Positions 6,422-12,314 of a DNA stretch of 12,314 nt are shown here, in pieces; position 1 is the first letter of the stretch; each line of letters opens with the position of its first letter. The translations under genes were made by a program, and so were the position numbers. The notes beneath the pieces are model-generated. The model was not told the DNA's origin, ran no database searches, and saw only the letters and a program-made list of their open reading frames with translations. Source of the stretch: Rhodoferax sp. GTDB lineage: Bacteria > Pseudomonadota > Gammaproteobacteria > Burkholderiales > Burkholderiaceae_C. The stretch is taken from positions 1 through 12,314 of the forward strand of contig JAEMRG010000033.1 of NCBI GenBank assembly GCA_016463455.1. Direction: 5' to 3'.

Positions 6422-7243
6422 TTAATAGCTTAGCCGTTCGGGCTGCAATTCCTGAAGAATCGTGGTGGCGATTTCCTCGATCGACTTGGTCGTTGTGGAC
6501 AGCCAGCGTATGCCGGCGCGGCGCATCATGCTTTCTGCTTCTTGCACTTCCATACGGCAGTTTTCCAGGGACGCATATTTGGAATTGGGGCGCCGCTCGT
6601 TGCGGATTTCGCTCAAACGCTCCGGATGGATGCTGAGGCCAAAAATTTTGCGCTTGTGCGGTACCAAAGCGACTGGTAACTGGCGGCGCTCAAAGTCCTC
6701 GGGTATCAATGGGTAGTTGGAGGCTTTCATAGCGTATTGCATCGCGAGATAGAGGGAGGTCGGGGTTTTTCCGCTGCGGCTCACGCCCACCAGGATCACG
6801 TCCGACTGTTCCAGGTCCCGATTGCTCTGACCGTCGTCATGGGCCAGAGAGAAATTAATGGCCTCGATACGCGCCTGGTACTCTTGGCTTTTGCTGGCAT
6901 CGCTAAAGCGCCCGATGCGGTGGTTGGAGGTAAGTTGCAACTCTTGTTCCAAAGGATGTACAAAAGTGCCAAACATGTCCAGCAACATGCCTTGGCAGTT
7001 ATCTTGGATGACTTTGAGCACTTCCATATTGACCAGGGTGCTAAAGACGATGGGTGTTTGGCCGTCTTGCGTACCGGCATGGTTGATTTGGCGCACCGCC
7101 TGGTGGGCCTTGTCCACGGTGTCAATAAAGGGCAGGCGCACAGAGCGTGTGCGCACCTCAAATTGGGCAAGTATGGCTTTGCCGAAGGTTTCTGCAGTAA
7201 TGCCGGTACCGTCGGATACAAAAAAAACACTGCGGTGGGGCAT
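6422..7243 (-). CDS. ppsR: PEP synthase regulatory protein (kinase/pyrophosphorylase) PpsR
   Basis: This bifunctional regulator of PEP synthase uses ADP to phosphorylate a threonine next to the catalytic histidine of PpsA, inactivating it, and uses phosphate to remove that group, releasing pyrophosphate. The 273-residue protein (E. coli PpsR is about 277) opens with the family motif VFFVSDGTGITAET (7-20) and carries the P-loop GVSRSGKT at 153-160, followed by PTSLYLA, the DUF299 signature. The ATG at 7241-7243 (MPHRSVFF) matches the family N-terminus; the frame stays open to a GTG at 7321, but the extra 26 residues are not family-like. No Shine-Dalgarno sequence is visible on this strand before the ATG. 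It is divergent from its target ppsA across 255 bp, which supports the call strongly. Confidence 0.95.
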   Translation of the reverse strand: MPHRSVFFVSDGTGITAETFGKAILAQFEVRTRSVRLPFIDTVDKAHQAVRQINHAGTQDGQTPIVFSTLVNMEVLKVIQDNCQGMLLDMFGTFVHPLEQELQLTSNHRIGRFSDASKSQEYQARIEAINFSLAHDDGQSNRDLEQSDVILVGVSRSGKTPTSLYLAMQYAMKASNYPLIPEDFERRQLPVALVPHKRKIFGLSIHPERLSEIRNERRPNSKYASLENCRMEVQEAESMMRRAGIRWLSTTTKSIEEIATTILQELQPERLSY

Positions 7244-7498
7244 AGGAGATGACTTTAGTTTGGTCGGGCCCACCCGATGCGGCGCCCTAACGCAGCCCAT
7301 TGTCCCGCATGTGCCCGCCACCGGCGCTGCCGCCTAGCCAGCCCTCCCAACCCTACAATCAGTTCACGCCGCAAGAACAGGCTCGCGCACAGGCTCCAGA
7401 AATAGAACCATAAGGAGACGCTGCCCGCCTGCTTACTTCGCCAAACCGGCCGCGAAAGCGCCCTGAAGGTTTGACCCGTTTTTAACTTTGGAGTTCCT
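7244..7498. promoter_or_regulatory. Divergent intergenic region ppsR-ppsA
   Basis: These 255 bp must hold the promoters of both genes. The only recognisable signal near ppsA is its ribosome-binding site (TTGGAG ending at 7493, 5 bases before the ATG). Possible -10 boxes are TACAAT on the plus strand (7354-7359) and TAAAGT on the minus strand (complement of 7252-7257), both without a credible -35. I see no Cra/FruR-like operator and no protein-coding gene here. The minus-strand box would place the ppsR transcript start almost on its ATG. Confidence 0.4.
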
Positions 7499-9892
7499 AT
7501 GTCAGCACTATTTAGCGATACCGCTTGGGTCGTTCCGTTCGAGCATTTGCGCATGAGCGATGTGGAGGCCGTGGGGGGCAAAAACGCCAGCCTGGGGGAA
7601 ATGATTTCTCAATTGCCAGGCGGGGTAAAAGTTCCTGGCGGCTTTGCCACTACCGCGTTCGCCTTTCGCGAGTTTTTAAAGCACCAGGACTTGGCTGGAC
7701 GCATCAGCCAGCGACTCCAGGTTTTGGATGTGGAGGACGTACGTGCGCTGGCGCTGGCAGGCGCCGAAATCCGCGCGATGGTGGAGAGCCAACCCTTCCC
7801 CAACGAACTTGAAAAACACATCCGTCAAGCCTTTGTGCAATTGCAATTGGGCGCAGAAAATGCCTCATTTGCGGTTCGTTCGTCCGCCACCGCAGAGGAT
7901 TTGCCCGACGCCTCCTTTGCCGGTCAGCAGGAGACCTTTCTCAACGTCGCGGGTATTGAAGATGTTTTGCACAAAATCCGCGAAGTGTTTGCCTCCCTGT
8001 ACAACGACCGCGCCATAAGCTACCGCGTGCACAAAGGCTTTGCGCATGACAACGTCGCCTTGAGTGCCGGTGTGCAACGTATGGTGCGCTCAGACTTGGG
8101 CGCGGCGGGCGTCATGTTTACCCTGGACACCGAGTCCGGCTTCAGGGATGTGGTTTTCATAACCTCCAGCTACGGGCTGGGCGAAACCGTGGTGCAAGGC
8201 GCCGTCAACCCGGATGAGTTTTATGTACACAAGCCCATGCTGCGAGCAGGCAATCGGGCCATTATCCGGCGCAGTCTGGGCTCCAAACTATTGCAAATGG
8301 AATTCACCAGCGCCGCCGAACAGGCCGCAGGCGCCAAACTGGTCAAAACCACGGATGTGCCTACCGAGTTGCGCAACCGCTATTCGCTGACCGACGCTGA
8401 TATAGAGCAATTGGCGCGCTACGCATTGCTTATCGAAGACCACTACGGGCGGCCCATGGACATCGAATGGGGGAAGGACGGGCTGGACGGTGAGCTCTAT
8501 ATCTTGCAAGCGCGACCGGAGACGGTAAAAAGCCAAGCCGGCAATTCTGTGGAATACCGCTACCAGCTTAAAGGCAAGGGCGCGGTCTTGGCCGAAGGCC
8601 GGGCGATCGGACAAAAAATCGGCACTGGGCCGGTTCGGATCGTGCACCACATTAGCGATATGGATATGGTGCAAGCGGGCGATGTGCTGGTAACCGACAT
8701 GACCGATCCCAACTGGGAGCCAGTGATGAAGCGGGCCTCGGCCATCGTCACCAACCGCGGCGGGCGTACCTGCCACGCGGCCATCATTGCGCGCGAATTG
8801 GGCATTCCGGCGGTCGTTGGTTGCGGTGACGCGACCGCGCGCTTAGCTGAGGGCGCGCTGGTAACCGTGGTGTGCTCCGAAGGCGACACCGGATTTATTT
8901 ACGACGGATTGCTGGAGACTGAAGTCTCCGAAGTGCAGCGCGGCCTGATGCCCGAGATTCCAGTCAAGATCATGATGAACGTGGGCAATCCACAGCTCGC
9001 GTTTGACTTTTGTCAGTTACCTAATCAGGGGGTGGGTCTGGCGCGGCTGGAGTTCATTATCAATAACAATATCGGCGTGCATCCCAAAGCGATCCTGGAC
9101 TATCCCAATGTCGATGCCGATCTGAAAAAAGCCGTGGAATCGGTGGCGCGCGGCCATGCCTCGCCCCGTGCTTTTTATGTGGACCGGGTGGCCGATGGTG
9201 TCGCAACGATTGCAGCCGCCTTTTGGCCTAAGCCCGTGATTGTCCGCCTGTCCGATTTCAAATCCAATGAATACCGCAAGCTCATTGGCGGCAGCCGCTA
9301 TGAGCCGGAAGAAGAAAACCCGATGCTGGGCTTTCGCGGGGCCGCACGTTATGTCAGTGCCGACTTTGGCGAGGCGTTTGCCATGGAGTGTGAAGCGCTC
9401 AAGCGGGTGCGCCAGGAGATGGGTTTGAGCAATGTGCAAATCATGGTGCCCTTTGTGCGAACCCTGGAGCAGGCGCGTAAAGTTACCGAGCTACTGGCGC
9501 GCCAGGGCTTGGAGCGCGGCAAGGACGGATTGCAACTGGTCATGATGTGCGAAATCCCCAGCAATGCGATTTTGGCCACTGAGTTTTTGCAGTACTTCGA
9601 TGGTTTTTCAATCGGCTCCAACGACCTGACCCAACTGACGCTGGGCTTGGACCGGGACTCCGGCATGGAGCTATTGGCAGCGGATTTTGACGAGCGCGAC
9701 CCGGCCGTGCAAGCCATGATCCGTATGTCGATTAAGGCCTGCCTGGCCCAGGGGAAGTATGTGGGCATATGTGGGCAGGGCCCCAGCGACCATCCCGACT
9801 TTGCCCGTTGGCTGGTGAAAGAAGGTATCTCCTCGATTTCTCTCAATCCGGACTCGGTGATTGCCACCTGGCAGGAACTCGCCAAAGAATGA
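7499..9892 (+). CDS. ppsA: Phosphoenolpyruvate synthase (pyruvate, water dikinase)
   Basis: This cytoplasmic enzyme converts pyruvate, ATP and water to PEP, AMP and phosphate, the first step of gluconeogenesis from C3 acids. The 797-residue length matches E. coli PpsA (792). Domains in order are an N-terminal nucleotide-binding domain (about 17-345, with GGKNASLGEM and the FAVRSSATAEDLPDASFAGQQ stretch), the swivelling phospho-histidine domain (about 385-455) and a C-terminal TIM-barrel PEP/pyruvate domain (about 475-785). The catalytic His426 lies in GGRTCHAAIIARELGIP; Thr424 two residues earlier is the site expected to be phosphorylated by PpsR. The barrel carries the GSNDLTQLTLGLDRDS motif and the catalytic Cys758 in GICGQGPSD. 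The ATG at 7499 has a good ribosome-binding site. Its TGA overlaps the ATG of the symporter gene. Confidence 0.97.
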   Translation: MSALFSDTAWVVPFEHLRMSDVEAVGGKNASLGEMISQLPGGVKVPGGFATTAFAFREFLKHQDLAGRISQRLQVLDVEDVRALALAGAEIRAMVESQPFPNELEKHIRQAFVQLQLGAENASFAVRSSATAEDLPDASFAGQQETFLNVAGIEDVLHKIREVFASLYNDRAISYRVHKGFAHDNVALSAGVQRMVRSDLGAAGVMFTLDTESGFRDVVFITSSYGLGETVVQGAVNPDEFYVHKPMLRAGNRAIIRRSLGSKLLQMEFTSAAEQAAGAKLVKTTDVPTELRNRYSLTDADIEQLARYALLIEDHYGRPMDIEWGKDGLDGELYILQARPETVKSQAGNSVEYRYQLKGKGAVLAEGRAIGQKIGTGPVRIVHHISDMDMVQAGDVLVTDMTDPNWEPVMKRASAIVTNRGGRTCHAAIIARELGIPAVVGCGDATARLAEGALVTVVCSEGDTGFIYDGLLETEVSEVQRGLMPEIPVKIMMNVGNPQLAFDFCQLPNQGVGLARLEFIINNNIGVHPKAILDYPNVDADLKKAVESVARGHASPRAFYVDRVADGVATIAAAFWPKPVIVRLSDFKSNEYRKLIGGSRYEPEEENPMLGFRGAARYVSADFGEAFAMECEALKRVRQEMGLSNVQIMVPFVRTLEQARKVTELLARQGLERGKDGLQLVMMCEIPSNAILATEFLQYFDGFSIGSNDLTQLTLGLDRDSGMELLAADFDERDPAVQAMIRMSIKACLAQGKYVGICGQGPSDHPDFARWLVKEGISSISLNPDSVIATWQELAKE

Positions 9893-12177
9893 GTAGTGCG
9901 CAAACTACAGTGCGTTGGCCGCTGCATGCGGTCTTACTCAGCCTGTGGTTTGCTGCCTCGTTCGGGGTGGTCTTTTTTGCCCGTGATTTGGATAGGGTGG
10001 TAGCCGGTTGGCCGGTGGGTTTTTGGTTTTCCGCGCAAGGCTCGGTACTGGTATTTATCGGCATCATCGTATTTTTTGCCTGGCGCCAAAACCGGCGCGA
10101 TTTTTTGTTAGGCGCTCCTGCGCCCCATGCCCCTACCGGTCTGCATCGCCGATTTACGATCTATTTGTTTGGCGTATTGGCTTGTTTCGTAGGTTTGGGC
10201 TTGGCCCAGTACGCGGGCTTGCCTAAGCCCTGGATCGCGGGAATTTTTCTGTCGCTGACCTTGGTGCTCTATGCCGCTATCGGCGTCTCTGGGCGAACCA
10301 CGAATGTAGACCAGTATTACGTGGCAGGTCGCGGAATCCCGGCGGTTTATAACGGCATGGCCACTGCGGCCGATTGGATGAGCGCAGCATCTTTCATCAG
10401 CTTGTCCGGCGGCCTTTACTTGCAAGGTTTTTCCGGGATGGGAGACCAACCCGGCGGTCTGGCCTACGTGCTGGGCTGGACGGGTGGCTTTTGTCTTTTG
10501 GCCTTGCTGGTCGCTCCCTATTTGCGTCAATGCAATGTTTACACTTTGCCAGATTTTTTTGCCTTACGTTTTGGCGGGAAGTGGCCGCGTCGGATTGCTG
10601 CCCTGGCGGCTATCTTGTGTTCGTTTACCTATGTGGTGGCGCAGATTTACGGGGTCGGGCTGATTACCTCGCGCCTGACCGGTTTGCATTTTGAAATCGG
10701 AATTTTATTGGGCCTGGGCGGTGTGCTGGTTTGTTCTTTTTTAGGCGGTATGCGCGCGGTGACTTGGACGCAGGCGACGCAGTATGTTTTGTTAATTTTG
10801 GCTTTTTTATTGCCCGTCAGCTGGCTGTCCTACCAACAAACCGGCAACCCAATAGCTGCATTCGCCTACGGCCAGCAATTGGCCAAAATCACGGCGCTGG
10901 AGGGACAAATATTGGCTTCGCCGGCTGAAGCAGAGGTCATTGCCCTGTACCTAGATCGCGTGCAGAATTTGCGCGCCAAGCTGCAAGATGTCGATGCCAC
11001 GCTGAAGGCCGAGCGCTTGGCGCTGCGCTCGAAAATCCAAGCCTTGGGCGATGCGCCAGCCCAGCAAGCTGCTGTGGGCCGACTGCGCAAAGAACTTGCC
11101 GCTTTGCCCAAAGATGCATCTACCGCCCGCGCCCAATGGACTCGCCAGATCAACGACTACCTGGAGCGTGCCCACGCTTTATCGGGCCTCAATCCCCATA
11201 CCCGCGCCTTCGCGGGCGACCCGCAGGGTAGCGAACAGGAAGTTGCGCTTTTCAATAACTCCAGAGCCAATTTCTTGGCATTGATGTTTTGCCTGATGGT
11301 GGGGACGGCTGGACTGCCGCACTTGCTTACCCGTTTTTTTACCACCCCATCGGTGAGCGAAGCGCGAACCTCGGTGGCCTGGTCATTGGTTTTTATTGCA
11401 CTGCTTTATTTGTGCGCCCCCGCCTTGGCAGTTTTAGTCAAATACGAGGTAATGGCCCATTTGGTGGGTCAACCTATCGATGCACTGCCCGCTTGGATGG
11501 CGCAGTGGTCTAGAGACCCCAGTCTTTTGGCATTTTCCGATGTGAATGGCGACGGTCTGTTGCAATTTGCCGAGTTGCATGTGGGGGCTGACTTGATCAT
11601 GTTGGCAAGCCCAGAAATTGGCGGTTTGCCCTATGTGTTTTCCGTCCTGGTCGCTGCCGGTGGCTTGGCAGCGGCTTTATCAACCGCTGACGGGCTGTTA
11701 CTCACCATCGGCAATGCGCTGGCGCATGACTTGGTATTTGAAGGTGAGAACGATCCGGTCAAAGCCATGCGCACCGTGATGTGGTCCAAGTTTGCACTTT
11801 TGGTGGTCGCATTGATTGCCGCCTATGCCGCTGCGCAGCGCCCAGCGGGCATTTTGTATTTGGTCGCGGCATCGTTTTCGCTTGCTGGTGCCGGGCTGGT
11901 GCCGGCGATGGTGCTGGGCATTTTTTGGCGTGGCACCACCCGCGCCGGCGTTGTCGCAGGTATGTTGACCGGACTGGGCGTCACGTTGTATTACATGCTG
12001 AGCAATTTACCCGCCTTCCGAGAGGCGCTCGGGCTTGGGCCTGCAGGCGTGCTTTGGTGGGGGATTCAGCCGGTTTCGGCGGGCGTTTTCGGTGTGCCTG
12101 CCGGATTTATGGCCACCTTGGTAATCAGTGCAGTGACGGGGCATAAAGAAAATTCGGCGCCGGATTTTCGTTTCTGA
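9889..12177 (+). CDS. Sodium/solute symporter, VC_2705-type, fused to a DUF4212-like N-terminus
   Basis: This 762-residue inner-membrane transporter of the solute:sodium symporter family is probably a cation-coupled carboxylate (acetate or similar) importer. Residues about 8-70 resemble the small-subunit DUF4212 domain (VRWPLHAVLLSLWFAASFGV, then GFWFSAQGS), often a separate gene in other bacteria. The large-subunit core follows, with the family signature YVAGRGIPAVYNGMATAADWMSAASF (144-169), LGWTGGF, and later GGLAAALSTADGLLLTIGNAL. Between two helices lies a hydrophilic, probably coiled-coil insert (about 329-455). A canonical EF-hand-like loop DVNGDGLLQFAE occupies 551-562. The ATG at 9889 overlaps the ppsA stop by 4 bp (ATGA), giving translational coupling; an in-frame ATG at 9769 would add 40 residues that are only a shifted reading of ppsA and is rejected. 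The substrate is inferred, not shown. Confidence 0.9.
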   Translation: MSSAQTTVRWPLHAVLLSLWFAASFGVVFFARDLDRVVAGWPVGFWFSAQGSVLVFIGIIVFFAWRQNRRDFLLGAPAPHAPTGLHRRFTIYLFGVLACFVGLGLAQYAGLPKPWIAGIFLSLTLVLYAAIGVSGRTTNVDQYYVAGRGIPAVYNGMATAADWMSAASFISLSGGLYLQGFSGMGDQPGGLAYVLGWTGGFCLLALLVAPYLRQCNVYTLPDFFALRFGGKWPRRIAALAAILCSFTYVVAQIYGVGLITSRLTGLHFEIGILLGLGGVLVCSFLGGMRAVTWTQATQYVLLILAFLLPVSWLSYQQTGNPIAAFAYGQQLAKITALEGQILASPAEAEVIALYLDRVQNLRAKLQDVDATLKAERLALRSKIQALGDAPAQQAAVGRLRKELAALPKDASTARAQWTRQINDYLERAHALSGLNPHTRAFAGDPQGSEQEVALFNNSRANFLALMFCLMVGTAGLPHLLTRFFTTPSVSEARTSVAWSLVFIALLYLCAPALAVLVKYEVMAHLVGQPIDALPAWMAQWSRDPSLLAFSDVNGDGLLQFAELHVGADLIMLASPEIGGLPYVFSVLVAAGGLAAALSTADGLLLTIGNALAHDLVFEGENDPVKAMRTVMWSKFALLVVALIAAYAAAQRPAGILYLVAASFSLAGAGLVPAMVLGIFWRGTTRAGVVAGMLTGLGVTLYYMLSNLPAFREALGLGPAGVLWWGIQPVSAGVFGVPAGFMATLVISAVTGHKENSAPDFRF

Positions 12178-12255
12178 AGACTTGAGCCCTGCAACTGCGG
12201 CGCCTTGCCGGCTCTTGTCGTGCCAATCTGCTGATAGTCGTCTGTTGCTGCGGGC

Positions 12256-12261
12256 TATAAT
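12256..12261 (+). promoter_or_regulatory. Candidate -10 box (TATAAT) for a gene beyond the window
   Basis: A perfect TATAAT lies about 80 bp after the symporter stop, in an intergenic stretch (12178-12314) without a gene. No good -35 is found 16-18 bp upstream. The setting resembles promoters of downstream housekeeping genes in Burkholderiales, but the target lies outside the window. Confidence 0.4.
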
Positions 12262-12278
12262 CATCTGCTTTTCGCCTT

Positions 12279-12313
12279 GCTGCACCCCGATTAGACGCCG
12301 GGGGTAGCTTTTT
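12279..12313 (+). terminator. Terminator-like hairpin at the right edge
   Basis: CCCCG (12285-12289) pairs with CGGGG (12299-12303) around a 9-base loop, and outer GCT (12279-12281) can pair with AGC (12306-12308) across small internal mismatches. Five Ts follow (12309-12313). It could end the ppsA-symporter transcript, 100 bp after the stop, or act as an early terminator or leader structure of the transcript that may start near 12268. Confidence 0.45.
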
Positions 12314-12314
12314 C

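Noticed and set aside
7244..7321. Longer ppsR start (GTG at 7321 or ATG at 7300)
   Set aside because: The family N-terminus begins at MPHRSVFFVSDGTG; the added residues are not similar to anything recognised.
8288..8776. Minus-strand open frame of 162 codons inside ppsA
   Set aside because: It lies fully opposite the conserved PpsA coding sequence and shows no recognisable domain.
9769..9888. Longer symporter start inside ppsA
   Set aside because: The 40 extra residues are only an out-of-frame reading of the conserved ppsA 3' end; the ATGA overlap start fits the family N-terminus.
1..12314. CRISPR array, insertion sequence, prophage or genomic-island boundary
   Set aside because: No spaced direct repeats, transposase or integrase motifs, tRNA gene or change in base or codon use were seen.

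Overview
The window looks like an ordinary chromosomal stretch from a betaproteobacterium of the order Burkholderiales, most likely Comamonadaceae-like. This rests on protein style: an RlmD tail, a zinc-free L31, PpsR/PpsA, a VC_2705-type symporter and a ModABC set of the betaproteobacterial kind. The moderately GC-rich base composition agrees. I saw no insertion sequence, phage gene, CRISPR array, tRNA or rRNA. Base and codon use look uniform throughout.

Layout. Positions 2-172 (+) hold the 3' end of rlmD. It converges with a polytopic membrane protein of the ArnT/PMT glycosyltransferase type (180-1880, -), which appears to start at a TTG codon. Upstream of that on the same strand is rpmE2 (1961-2218, -), with a clear intrinsic terminator between the two and a structured leader upstream of rpmE2. 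Next comes a compact molybdate ABC-transporter operon, modA-modB-modC (4933 down to 2384, -). A Bax inhibitor-1 family membrane protein (5064-5759, -) follows, bracketed by two GGCC-core hairpins. A small GlcG/HbpS-like gene runs the other way (5944-6351, +) and converges with ppsR (6422-7243, -). PpsR is divergent from ppsA (7499-9892, +), which overlaps by 4 bp (ATGA) a large sodium/solute symporter gene (9889-12177, +). The last 137 bases hold a -10-like box and a terminator-like hairpin, probably belonging to a gene beyond the window.

How the genes work together. The right half reads as a C2/C3-acid assimilation module. A symporter of the acetate-permease superfamily is translationally coupled to PEP synthase, which turns pyruvate into PEP for gluconeogenesis. 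The divergent PpsR is the bifunctional kinase/phosphorylase that switches PEP synthase off and on. The mod operon supplies molybdate for molybdenum-cofactor enzymes, none of which is in the window. The remaining genes are independent housekeeping or poorly characterised genes.

I did not find a convincing previously undescribed system. The points most worth a second look are the fused architecture of the symporter (small subunit, large subunit, helical insert and EF-hand-like loop), its coupling to ppsA, the rpmE2 leader and terminator arrangement, and a few unexplained hairpins.
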